Positions 36,564-45,596 of a DNA stretch of 64,000 nucleotides are shown here, in pieces; position 1 is the stretch's first letter, and each line of letters begins with the position of its first letter. The stretch comes from CAYSPG01 sp964432885 (GTDB lineage Bacteria > Bacteroidota > Bacteroidia > AKYH767-A > OLB10), in the NCBI GenBank assembly GCA_964432885.1, contig CAYSPG010000009.1:62001-126000 (forward strand). Reading direction: 5' to 3'. Below the pieces are notes generated by a model that was not told where the DNA came from, made no database searches, and saw nothing but the letters and a program-made list of their open reading frames with translations. The position numbers and the translations under genes are program-made.

Positions 36564-38063
36564 ATGAGCTTAGAAATTAAAAATATAAGCAAATCATTTG
36601 GCGAAATATCTGTGCTTAACAATGTTTCGCTACAAATCAATGAAGGTGAAATTCACGCAGTGTGTGGCGAAAACGGTGCCGGCAAGTCAACCCTGATGAA
36701 AATTATTGCAGGCGTTTATCCATACGGTACGTATAATGGCGATGTGTTTTTTACTAATGAGTCTTGTAAATTTTATTCAATTAACGACAGCGAAAAAAAA
36801 GGCATTGCCATAATTGCGCAGGAACTTGCGCTGGTTCCTGAAATGAACATTGCCGAAAATATTTTTTTGGGTCGCGAGCCGCACAAGTACCTGATGGTGG
36901 ATGAAAAACAAATGCACCTGCAGGCAAAAAAAATTATACAGCAGCTTGGCATACATGCCGATACCCACACACCTGTAAAAAACCTGAGCACAGGCATGCA
37001 GCAGCTTGTCGAAATTGCAAAGGCGCTTTCAAAACAAACCAAATGCCTGTTGCTTGATGAGCCTACATCAGCACTTACCGAAAAAGAAACCGAAACGCTT
37101 ATTAAAATATTATTTGAGCTAAAGGCGCAAGGCATCACCCTTATTATTATATCCCATAAACTAAAAGAGATTTTGCGCCTTGCCGACAACATTACTGTGC
37201 TGCGCGATGGAAAAGTATCAGGAACTCTAACAAAAGAAAACGCAACAGAAGAAAAAATAATTTCGTTAATGGTTGGCCGCACGCTTACCGACTTTTATCA
37301 TAAAGAAAAAAACGAGAAAGGAAAATCTGTACTCCAAACCAAAAACCTATTTGCATCAGGTGGAAATAAAAAAGTGCTTTCAGATATTTCAATTGAAGTA
37401 TGCCAAGGTGAGATTGTAGGTCTTGCAGGATTAATGGGCTCAGGCCGTACCGAATTGCTCGAAACAATTTTTGGTGCTGATGCCATTGCAAAAACAAATG
37501 GAGAAATATTTTTTTGCGGTGAAATGATTAGCGATGCTTCGCCCGCCTTATCCATTGAAAAGGGAATGTCGCTGGTTACCGAAGACCGAAAGCTTACGGG
37601 ATTGTTTTTACACCAGCCGGTTTACTTCAACTCCACCATATCATGGTTAAGTGGTGTAATTAAAAAACTATTGCTACCTCACAATGAGATAGAAAAAACC
37701 CAAACAGCATCACAGCAATTAAATATTAAAACAACTTCGGTGGTCAACCAGCCGGTTGGTGAATTAAGCGGAGGCAATCAGCAAAAAGTTTTGCTTGCAC
37801 GATGTTTAATGACAAATCCAAAACTTATACTGCTTGATGAACCAACACGCGGAATAGACATTGGCGCTAAAGCAGAAATTTATGATTTGTTAAACACACA
37901 GGTAAAAAAGGGTACAGCTGTTTTAATAGCATCAAGCGACCTTTTGGAATTATTAGGTTTGTGTGATAAAATATATGTTATGAGCAATGGCACTATAACA
38001 GGTTGCGTTAGCCGCAAGGATGCAACTGAAGAAAAAATAATGGCAATGGCAACAATAAATTAA
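36564..38063 (+). CDS. xylG: Sugar ABC transporter ATP-binding protein, XylG-like
   Basis: Duplicated ATPase typical of monosaccharide importers. The first cassette has Walker A GENGAGKST, a shortened signature LSTGMQQLVEIAKAL and Walker B LLLDEPTSAL. The second has a degenerate P-loop GLMGSGRTELLE, signature LSGGNQQKVLLARCL and Walker B LILLDEPTRGID. This asymmetry (a degenerate second Walker A) is normal for XylG/MglA/RbsA. It is 499 aa, cytosolic, and lies between xylF- and xylH-like genes. Confidence 0.93.
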   Translation: MSLEIKNISKSFGEISVLNNVSLQINEGEIHAVCGENGAGKSTLMKIIAGVYPYGTYNGDVFFTNESCKFYSINDSEKKGIAIIAQELALVPEMNIAENIFLGREPHKYLMVDEKQMHLQAKKIIQQLGIHADTHTPVKNLSTGMQQLVEIAKALSKQTKCLLLDEPTSALTEKETETLIKILFELKAQGITLIIISHKLKEILRLADNITVLRDGKVSGTLTKENATEEKIISLMVGRTLTDFYHKEKNEKGKSVLQTKNLFASGGNKKVLSDISIEVCQGEIVGLAGLMGSGRTELLETIFGADAIAKTNGEIFFCGEMISDASPALSIEKGMSLVTEDRKLTGLFLHQPVYFNSTISWLSGVIKKLLLPHNEIEKTQTASQQLNIKTTSVVNQPVGELSGGNQQKVLLARCLMTNPKLILLDEPTRGIDIGAKAEIYDLLNTQVKKGTAVLIASSDLLELLGLCDKIYVMSNGTITGCVSRKDATEEKIMAMATIN

Positions 38064-38092
38064 CCTTTTACTGTTTGTGACTACTTAAAGAA

Positions 38093-39196
38093 ATGAAAAA
38101 ACTATTGCAACATCGCGAATATTTATTGCTTGCAGTTATAGCCGTGCTCTGGCTTTTGCTTTGGAGTGCTACCGATGGTATTTTTTTAAGCACGCGCAAT
38201 ATTTCCAATTTATTTTCGCAAACAGCTATAGTTGGCATACTGGCATGTGGAATGGTGCTGGTAATAGTTGCCGGACAAATTGATTTATCTGCCGGCAGCG
38301 TGGTGGCATTAACAGGTGGCATTGCTGCTGCATTTAATGTTTGGCAATATCAATTGTCGGCCACCAATTCCATTTTGGTTTCTATTTTAACCGGAATCCT
38401 GATTGGAGCCATAACAGGCATTCTGGTGGCCTATGCAAACATACCGGCCTTTATTGTTACACTTGGCGGCATGCTTATTTACCGTGGTGTTATCAAAGGA
38501 ATTACACAAGGCGAAACCATTGGGCCCATTAGCGAAACGTTTCAATACATTGGCAGCGATTTTATAAATGAAATTGTTGGATGGATGTTACTTCTAGTAT
38601 TTGCGGTGTTCCTTTTTATTTCATTTCGTGTTAACAAAAAAAATAATCCTGAAAGCAAAACTTCTGTAGCAAAACCTGTTTTTGTATTGCTTCTTTCTGT
38701 TGCCTTTGTTGCAGTACTAAATAGTTATAACGGTATTCCCATACCGGTATTTATTTTGCTTGTGATAGCAGCACTCATGATTTTTATCACCAATAAAACC
38801 ACCTTTGGCCGTTATGTTTACGCTGTGGGAGGCAATAAAGAAGCTGCCTTTTATGCCGGCATCAACAGCAGGCGTGTAATGCTGTATGTGTTTATGCTGA
38901 TGGGAGTTTTATCAGCAATAGCAGGTATAATTTACACCGCGCGTTTGGGCAATGCAACACCAAGCGCTGGCCGTAATTTAGAGTTGGATGCTATTGCTGC
39001 CTGTGTTATTGGCGGCACCAGTTTATCGGGAGGCAAAGGTACCATAACAGGAGCACTTGCCGGAGCGCTTATCATGTCATCGCTTGATAACGGAATGAGT
39101 TTGATGAACATTTCGGATTTTGCACAAGACATTATAAAAGGGTTGATTTTAATTACTGCTGTTGGAATGGATTTTTATTCAACTAAGAAAAATTAA
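38093..39196 (+). CDS. xylH: Sugar ABC transporter permease, XylH-like
   Basis: Inner-membrane permease of the branched-chain/monosaccharide type with about ten hydrophobic segments over 367 aa. The family motif is AACVIGGTSLSGGKGTITGA near residue 305, and GQIDLSAGSVVALTGGIAAA near residue 62 is also characteristic. A longer hydrophilic loop at about 180-195 (RVNKKNNPESKTS) is as in XylH. It is the last gene of GH13-xylF-xylG-xylH; it follows xylG by 29 bp. Confidence 0.92.
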   Translation: MKKLLQHREYLLLAVIAVLWLLLWSATDGIFLSTRNISNLFSQTAIVGILACGMVLVIVAGQIDLSAGSVVALTGGIAAAFNVWQYQLSATNSILVSILTGILIGAITGILVAYANIPAFIVTLGGMLIYRGVIKGITQGETIGPISETFQYIGSDFINEIVGWMLLLVFAVFLFISFRVNKKNNPESKTSVAKPVFVLLLSVAFVAVLNSYNGIPIPVFILLVIAALMIFITNKTTFGRYVYAVGGNKEAAFYAGINSRRVMLYVFMLMGVLSAIAGIIYTARLGNATPSAGRNLELDAIAACVIGGTSLSGGKGTITGALAGALIMSSLDNGMSLMNISDFAQDIIKGLILITAVGMDFYSTKKN

Positions 39197-39268
39197 CTTT
39201 TGATTTAACGTTTCATTTTTCTTTCGATAAACATATTTTTTATTTCTTTAAATAAAATTTTGTGTGCA

Positions 39269-40927
39269 ATGATTAAAAAAATTTTACTGGCCGTTGCGCC
39301 TGTTTTCTTTTCGTTAACTGCCTTTGCGCAATTAGGAAGTGGAAAAACAGCCTTTACACAATCCGACTCGCTTCGCGGAACACTTACCAGCTTGCGAACC
39401 TGCTATGATGTAATTTACTACGATTTAAATGCAGATGTAAATATTTCAGACGAAAGCATCAGCGGATTTAACCGGATTTATTTTAAAGCACAAACCGATT
39501 TTGACAAAATGCAAATTGACTTGTTTAAAAACATGGAGGTGGATAAAATAAGTTTTGAAAACCATGATTCGCTTAACTACATACGTAATGAAGGCGCTGT
39601 TTTTATTTCGCTGCCGCGAAAAATTAAAAAAGGTGAATCGGCCACACTTACTTTTTATTACCAGGGCAAGCCCAGAAAGGGTTTGATTTTGCCCTGGGAT
39701 GGAGGCTTTAGCTGGCGAAAAGATGTTGATGGCAATCCATGGATAACTGTGGCATGCCAGGGTACAGGAGCAAGTTTATGGTGGCCATGCAAAGAACATC
39801 AAAGCGATGAACCTGACAGCATGAGCATACGCATAACCGTTCCTGATACGCTGATGGATATTTCTAACGGGCGATTACGCGAAACAAAAAATGTAGCCGG
39901 AAATAAAAAACAGTTTCACTGGTTTGTTAGTTACCCTATTAATAATTACAACGTAACATTAAACATTGGCAAGTTTGAACACTTTACCGATTTTCACATT
40001 AATGGAAATGACACACTAACGCTTGATTACTATGTAAAGAAAAATAATCTTGAAAAAGCAAAAGAGCAGTTTAAAGAAGTTAAACCGATGCTTCAGTGTT
40101 TTGAAAATTATTTTGGCAAGTATCCTTTTTACCGCGATGGGTACAAACTAATTGAAACCCCTTACCTGGGTATGGAGCATCAAAGCGCCATTGCTTACGG
40201 TAATCAATATAAACAGGGCTACCTTGGAAAAGATTATTACAATGCAGGCACACAATGGGATTACATCATCATACACGAAAGCGCGCACGAATGGTGGGGC
40301 AATAACATTACCACAAAAGACATTGCCGATATGTGGGTACACGAAGGATTTGGCTCTTATGCCGAAGTACTTTATACAAAATGCGCAATGGGCGATGAAG
40401 CATCAAAAAAGTACTGCTATGCACAGCGAAACAAAGTTGGAAACAAACAACCCGTTATTGGAAATTATAATGTAAACCACGAAGGCTCAGGCGATATGTA
40501 TCCTAAAGGAAGCTTGATGCTAAACACCATACACCATATCATAGCAAACGACTCAGTGTGGTTTTCTATTTTAAAAGGATTGCAAAAAACATTTGCATAT
40601 CAAACGGTAACATCAGCCGATGTAGAAAATTATATCATCAGGCAATCGGGCAAAAACCTGGCACCTGTTTTTGACCAATACCTTAGGCATACCCAAATAC
40701 CTGTTTTTGAATACGAGGTGGTAAGCGAAAATCCTGTTGTGATTAATTACCGCTGGAAAACGGACGTAACAAATTTTGAAATGCCTGCCATAATAAAAAC
40801 CGCCAACGACATTGTTAAAACCATTTATCCCACCAACCAATTCCAAACCATTACACTTGACATAAAAAAAGAAAATGAGTTTATTGTTGATGATGCATCC
40901 TTTTATATTAAAGTTGAAAAGAAGTAG
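39269..40927 (+). CDS. Secreted M1 family metallopeptidase
   Basis: Zinc aminopeptidase-like protein. The signal peptide MIKKILLAVAPVFFSLTAFA supports a start at 39269 (an in-frame ATG three codons earlier is also possible). The N-terminal beta domain (YDVIYYDLNADVNISDESIS) precedes the catalytic domain with the substrate-binding block TPYLGMEHQSAIAYG in place of GAMEN. The zinc motif HESAHEWWGN is followed 18 residues on by the Glu of WVHEGFGSYAE. At 552 aa it is shorter than full-length M1 enzymes, lacking the large C-terminal helical domain, as in many Bacteroidota homologues. Confidence 0.92.
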   Translation: MIKKILLAVAPVFFSLTAFAQLGSGKTAFTQSDSLRGTLTSLRTCYDVIYYDLNADVNISDESISGFNRIYFKAQTDFDKMQIDLFKNMEVDKISFENHDSLNYIRNEGAVFISLPRKIKKGESATLTFYYQGKPRKGLILPWDGGFSWRKDVDGNPWITVACQGTGASLWWPCKEHQSDEPDSMSIRITVPDTLMDISNGRLRETKNVAGNKKQFHWFVSYPINNYNVTLNIGKFEHFTDFHINGNDTLTLDYYVKKNNLEKAKEQFKEVKPMLQCFENYFGKYPFYRDGYKLIETPYLGMEHQSAIAYGNQYKQGYLGKDYYNAGTQWDYIIIHESAHEWWGNNITTKDIADMWVHEGFGSYAEVLYTKCAMGDEASKKYCYAQRNKVGNKQPVIGNYNVNHEGSGDMYPKGSLMLNTIHHIIANDSVWFSILKGLQKTFAYQTVTSADVENYIIRQSGKNLAPVFDQYLRHTQIPVFEYEVVSENPVVINYRWKTDVTNFEMPAIIKTANDIVKTIYPTNQFQTITLDIKKENEFIVDDASFYIKVEKK

Positions 40928-40939
40928 TGCTCACACTGT

Positions 40940-41557
40940 TTAGGTATGATGCATCTTCAAAAGCCTAGCCACATACTTTCCTATAATATCAAACTCCACA
41001 TTTACCACATCGCCTGTTTTTAAAAAATTAAATGTGGTGTGCAAAAAAGTGTAAGGAATAATTGCCACTGAAAATAAATTGTCTTTTGCTTCAACAACGG
41101 TTAGGCTTACCCCGTTTACAGTTACGCTTCCTTTTTCTACTATTAAAGCATTACTGGTACTACGACTTTGAGTCGTGGCACCAGTTTCGAAAGTAAATAA
41201 ATGGCTACCGTTTTTATTTTCAATTTTAGTGCACACTGCTCTTGCATCCACATGGCCTTGCACTATGTGCCCGTCAAGGCGTGTGGTCATTAGCATTCCG
41301 CGCTCCAGGTTTATTTTGTCTCCGGCCTTTAAAAATTTAAGATTGGTTTTTTGTAATGTTTCATCAATGGCAGTAACCGTGTATTTTTTTTGCACCGCAT
41401 CCACGCTGGTTACTGTTAAACACACTCCGTTATGCGCTACACTTTGGTCCACCTTTAGTTCCGGTGCAAATTCAGCATTAATGGTAAGGGTCATGTTACT
41501 CCCCTCGTTTGCCACTTCAGCAACGCTACCTGTTTGCTCTATAATTCCTGTAAACAT
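40940..41557 (-). CDS. ribE: Riboflavin synthase alpha chain
   Basis: Cytosolic enzyme that dismutates two 6,7-dimethyl-8-ribityllumazine molecules to riboflavin. The sequence has the internal duplication of the family: MFTGIIEQTGSVAEV and NGVCLTVTSVD in the first lumazine-binding barrel, GHIVQGHVDARAV and NGVSLTVVEAKDN in the second. The 205-aa length is normal. No FMN riboswitch is visible upstream; the 5' region contains only AT-rich repeats of TTGTTAAAT. Confidence 0.96.
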   Translation of the reverse strand: MFTGIIEQTGSVAEVANEGSNMTLTINAEFAPELKVDQSVAHNGVCLTVTSVDAVQKKYTVTAIDETLQKTNLKFLKAGDKINLERGMLMTTRLDGHIVQGHVDARAVCTKIENKNGSHLFTFETGATTQSRSTSNALIVEKGSVTVNGVSLTVVEAKDNLFSVAIIPYTFLHTTFNFLKTGDVVNVEFDIIGKYVARLLKMHHT

Positions 41558-41657
41558 AGGTTCATTGTTAAATCGTTTTATTGTTAAATTGTTGTGAGCA
41601 ACTTATTAGCACTGCACAAAAATTTAAAACTACATGGTGTCATTGCACTTTCGCATT

Positions 41658-41690
41658 CCCCTCTCCTTTGGAGAGGGGTTAGGGGTGAGG
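41658..41690 (-). repeat. 33-nt palindromic repeat, copy A, abutting a stop codon
   Basis: On the plus strand CCCCTCTCC TTT GGAGAGGGG forms a perfect inverted repeat followed by TTAGGGGTGAGG. It ends one base before the stop codon of the CHU_C gene (41691-41693). A second copy at 54335-54367 matches at 28 of 33 positions. Confidence 0.8.
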
Positions 41691-44294
41691 TTATTTTTTG
41701 TTGCCAATCAGTTCTACAATTCCATGAAACTTTCTCGACCTTATGCCTGATAGAAAAATTTCGTTTACGGTGCATACATAGTAGTATGTGCCATCACTTA
41801 ATTTTTTGCTTTTATTATCAACTGTTCCTTTCCAGTTCACATCCTTGTCTGTTGTTTCAAATACAATGTTGCCCCATCTGTTATACACGGTAAGCTCAAT
41901 AGATTCAACAAACCTGTACGGAAAAGGAACAAGCAAATCATTTTTGCCATCGCCATTAGGTGTAAAAACATTGGGCAAATCATACACAGGGCAATTGTCG
42001 GTACATACCTGTTGGCTAAAAGCACTTTCGTTTCCAACAGAATCTACACTCACAATATAATAGCATCCCGGTATATTAAATACACCTGTTTGAGTAAACG
42101 AAAGCGAATCGCCCGAAGTAATTTCTGCAATTACATGCGGCTCGCCATTAATGCTGTTCGAAAAATAAATGTAATACTTAATTACATCATCACCGCAACT
42201 TGCATCGGGCTTGCTCCAGCTAATAGTAGCTTTTTCCAAATCACAACTTGCATTAATGTTTACATCTGAGGGCGCACATGGTTTAATATTATCAAAAGGC
42301 GTTTCGCATTTTTCCTGCGAAATATTTAAAATCGGATTCACCAGTCCAGTGCCTGAATATGCACCAACACTTTCTATCTTATAACAAAACGTGGAGTCGT
42401 TAGCCAAGCCATCATCATTATATGCTTGCGCAGATGAGGAATCAATAAGCACAAAATTTCCAACAGTATTATCAAAACGATAAATCAAATATTTATTATT
42501 TGTCCATGGCACATGCTCCTCCCACGTTAGTTGCACGGTATTGTCAGTAGGTGCAGTACTCAAAAAAATGCTGGAAGCAGTAAGCGACTGGTTAATTTTA
42601 AAAGTGTTTCCTAAAGTCATATTATAAAACTCAATTTTATACGACCACGGTGCATCTTTTGTATTAAGCAACGAATCAATAAAAGTAGTGTCAATTAAAT
42701 TGGTAAATGTTGCAGCAAGCGTAAAGTTGTTTCCTAAAAAATCATTGGATCGATAAACCCTGTACTCATACGGGCCGGGCGTTTGTGCCGTGTCAATAAC
42801 CTTAGGGCTGCTCCATGCAACATACACATGCCCGGTTACAACATCTGTATTTAAAATACTCACATTGGTAATCACAGGTGCATCACGTATTAATTCAACG
42901 CAGGCTTCGTTACTTACATAACTTTCGGCCCCATCTTTAAAAAAAGAAATTACCAAGTAGCAATAATTATTTCCGGGCACAAGCCCACTGCCATTATTGT
43001 TGTCAATATAAGATGTATTGTAAACACTGTCAACTTTAGCTATTAGCTGATAACCTGTGGAGGCAGGCACTCCCGTTATGCAGGTTGGAGATGTGTAACC
43101 GGTTGCACCGTTTCTTCTGTAAACTTTATACCCCATTGCATTTACACAAGCAGTTTGCTGCCAGTTTAACTGAATGGTATTTGAAACAGGTGTTGCAGTT
43201 AAATTTTGCGGTGCAGGTGCAACTACAGTAATATTCAAGCGTTGCAAGTCAACTAAGTTTACAAACGGATTATTGTCTTGTGCTTTAAACAAAATTTGAT
43301 AAGGCGATTTTTTTACATGCACACATTCTGTTTGCCATGTAAACGTTCCGGTAACACTTCCTGTATCAAACACAGTAGGAAAAAGTGCATAGCTAACGGG
43401 TGTTAAATTAGAATCAAGCGGACTGCCTGTTGCTGTTAGAATAATAATATCAGCAACAGAGTCAGTTGCAGTTATGCTTTGAGAAATAAAAGTACCGGCA
43501 GTTACACACAAATCATTCAGTACATTTATCTGTGGAGGATTATTATTACACGTGGCAATGGTTATTTGCATATCACGCTCCACATAACCGATCTCAATTC
43601 CATTTCTGTACTCATGTATAAGAAATGCAATGTTAAATTCACCAATGGATGTTGGCGTATCCCAAAGTAAATCGCCCGTTAATACATCAAGCGAAAAAAA
43701 GTTTGATGCATTTGGAAAAGAATAATTGGGTGCATCCAGTCCTCCTGCTCCTTTGCATTTTATTAATTCATACGACAGGCTATCCCCGTCAGGGTCATAC
43801 GCATTTGGGTTATGAACAAATATTTTTCCTACACAACCATTATCAATTGGCGGCTGCAACAAAATGGGAGAATTATTATATCCCAACTGTGGATTTATTA
43901 TCAACTTCGACTCCACATAAAACGGAACATTTACCGAGCCGGGTATATTAGCCACGCCACCATTGCGGTTAGGGTCTTCAAAAAAAATAATATAAGTTGA
44001 AGGGCCGGGATACGTATGAATACCCTCATAATAATTGCGGCTTACATCATCGCTTGGCATACCCACAGTAACTTTACTGATGCGTGGCAACGAATCTTTG
44101 GTGCCATCGCCCCAGTTAATTTCAAGGGCCGGCCTGTCGGCAGGGCTTGATGTTTTGGTGTAGGTAACAATTTTTACTTTGTATTGAAGCAAAGAAATTT
44201 GCTGAAAGGTTATTTCACCTGCCCTGTTATGCGTTGCTAAGGTTTTTGCTGCAATCAGAAAAAAAACTAAAAAGTATTTTAAAAAGCGTTTCAT
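41691..44294 (-). CDS. T9SS type B (CHU_C) secreted protein with FN3-like modules
   Basis: Large exported protein with a gliding-motility-associated C-terminal (type B) sorting domain: LPNVFTPNGDGKNDLLVPF, YNRWGNIVFE and DGTYYYVC are its hallmarks. The signal peptide MKRFLKYFLVFFLIAAKTLA sets the start at 44294; the open frame to 44318 would overlap the mqnC stop. The N-terminal half (ATHNRAGEITFQQISLLQYK onward) is a PKD/gliding-associated domain common in Bacteroidota. The middle holds several FN3-like repeats (VQLTWEEHVPWTNNKYLIYR, ATISWSKPDASCGDDVIKYY). It is 867 aa. Function is unknown. The 33-nt repeat follows its stop codon directly. Confidence 0.9.
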   Translation of the reverse strand: MKRFLKYFLVFFLIAAKTLATHNRAGEITFQQISLLQYKVKIVTYTKTSSPADRPALEINWGDGTKDSLPRISKVTVGMPSDDVSRNYYEGIHTYPGPSTYIIFFEDPNRNGGVANIPGSVNVPFYVESKLIINPQLGYNNSPILLQPPIDNGCVGKIFVHNPNAYDPDGDSLSYELIKCKGAGGLDAPNYSFPNASNFFSLDVLTGDLLWDTPTSIGEFNIAFLIHEYRNGIEIGYVERDMQITIATCNNNPPQINVLNDLCVTAGTFISQSITATDSVADIIILTATGSPLDSNLTPVSYALFPTVFDTGSVTGTFTWQTECVHVKKSPYQILFKAQDNNPFVNLVDLQRLNITVVAPAPQNLTATPVSNTIQLNWQQTACVNAMGYKVYRRNGATGYTSPTCITGVPASTGYQLIAKVDSVYNTSYIDNNNGSGLVPGNNYCYLVISFFKDGAESYVSNEACVELIRDAPVITNVSILNTDVVTGHVYVAWSSPKVIDTAQTPGPYEYRVYRSNDFLGNNFTLAATFTNLIDTTFIDSLLNTKDAPWSYKIEFYNMTLGNTFKINQSLTASSIFLSTAPTDNTVQLTWEEHVPWTNNKYLIYRFDNTVGNFVLIDSSSAQAYNDDGLANDSTFCYKIESVGAYSGTGLVNPILNISQEKCETPFDNIKPCAPSDVNINASCDLEKATISWSKPDASCGDDVIKYYIYFSNSINGEPHVIAEITSGDSLSFTQTGVFNIPGCYYIVSVDSVGNESAFSQQVCTDNCPVYDLPNVFTPNGDGKNDLLVPFPYRFVESIELTVYNRWGNIVFETTDKDVNWKGTVDNKSKKLSDGTYYYVCTVNEIFLSGIRSRKFHGIVELIGNKK

Positions 44295-44314
44295 CAATAT
44301 GTAATCACAAATAA

Positions 44315-45442
44315 TCAATAATTAATAACCTGTTGCTCCATCACCTCAGGCGTTTCTCTATACTCATACTGTTGTGTACGTAATTGTGGTTCGAACCCCG
44401 CTTCACTAATGGCATCCTGTATTCCTTGCGATGTAAACCTGTGAGGAGCTCCGGCAACGCTTACAACATTTTCTTCAATCATTATCGAACCAAAATCATT
44501 AGCACCTGCATAAAGACATACTTGCGCAATTTCTTTGCCAACTGTAAGCCATGATGCCTGTATGTTTATCACATTAGGCAACATGATGCGGCTAAGTGCA
44601 ATCATGCGTATGTATTCTTCCCCTGTAACTTTATTTCGTATTCCTTTTACTTTTTTCAAAATAGTATTCTCGTCCTGAAAAGGCCAGGGTATAAAAGCCA
44701 AAAATCCTTTTGCATGTTTTGGTTTTTCGGCTTGCACTTCGCGTAGCATTACCAAATGTTCAAACCGTTCGCGCAAGGTTTCAATGTGTCCAAACATCAT
44801 AGTGGCTGACGTGGTAATATTTAACTGGTGTGCAGCACGCATCACGTCCAACCACTCACGGCCCGAGCATTTTCCTTTAGAAATCATTCTGCGCACGCGG
44901 TCGGTTAAAATTTCGGCCCCTGCACCGGGTAGCGAATCAAGCCCGGCATTTTTTAATTCAGTTAGCACCTGTGTATGCGTCATGCCTTCCAGCTTGCTGA
45001 TGTGTGCAATTTCAGGAGGGCCAAGTGAGTGTAGTTTTAAGTTGGGATAAAGCGATTTTAGTTCACGAAACAAATCCGTATAAAACTTCAAGCCCAATTC
45101 AGGATGATGACCGCCCTGCAATAATAATTGCTCCCCACCGTAGCGAAACGTTTCTTCTATCTTTTGCTTGTACTGTTCAATGGAGGTTATATACGATTCG
45201 GCATGACCGGGTATTCGATAAAAATTGCAGAACTTGCAATTGGCTATGCATACATTGGTGGTGTTTACATTGCGGTCTATTATCCAGGTAACTTTTCCAT
45301 CGGGTTTTTGCTTTTTGCGCAGCTCATTTGCTACAAACATTAAACTTGTAAGCGGGGCATTCTCAAATAAAAATTGCCCCTCCTCAGCACTTAAAAATTC
45401 AAAATTAAGTGCTCGCTCTAAAAGTGTATCCACATCAAACAT
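44315..45442 (-). CDS. mqnC: Cyclic dehypoxanthinyl futalosine synthase
   Basis: Radical SAM enzyme of the futalosine route to menaquinone. The 4Fe-4S cluster motif is CIANCKFC within DRNVNTTNVCIANCKFCNFY, the variant typical of MqnC. GGEQLLLQGGHHPEL, LPGAGAEILTDRVR and the C-terminal GANDFGSIMIEENVVSVAGA support MqnC over the paralogues MqnE and CofH. It is 375 aa and cytosolic. It shows that this lineage makes menaquinone through futalosine rather than the classical Men pathway. It is divergent from the M17 peptidase gene. Confidence 0.94.
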   Translation of the reverse strand: MFDVDTLLERALNFEFLSAEEGQFLFENAPLTSLMFVANELRKKQKPDGKVTWIIDRNVNTTNVCIANCKFCNFYRIPGHAESYITSIEQYKQKIEETFRYGGEQLLLQGGHHPELGLKFYTDLFRELKSLYPNLKLHSLGPPEIAHISKLEGMTHTQVLTELKNAGLDSLPGAGAEILTDRVRRMISKGKCSGREWLDVMRAAHQLNITTSATMMFGHIETLRERFEHLVMLREVQAEKPKHAKGFLAFIPWPFQDENTILKKVKGIRNKVTGEEYIRMIALSRIMLPNVINIQASWLTVGKEIAQVCLYAGANDFGSIMIEENVVSVAGAPHRFTSQGIQDAISEAGFEPQLRTQQYEYRETPEVMEQQVINY

Positions 45443-45596
45443 AAAACGGTAATTCTATTTTCAGTAACGGCAAAAACGGTGAAATGTTTTTTCTGTAATT
45501 TCATCCGCTCAAACGTTGCGAATTTTTCATGGGTAAATTTACGCAAAATTGCCAACAGAAAGTTTTCGTGCCGTAAAAACACTAACCAACTTTAAT

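Noticed and set aside
41558..41657. FMN riboswitch before riboflavin synthase
   Set aside because: None of the conserved FMN-element blocks is visible; the region is AT-rich with TTGTTAAAT repeats.
41584..41775. 63-aa minus-strand frame across the repeat and the CHU_C 3' end
   Set aside because: It reads through the palindromic repeat (SPLTPLQRRGE) and an overlapping known gene; no support as a gene.
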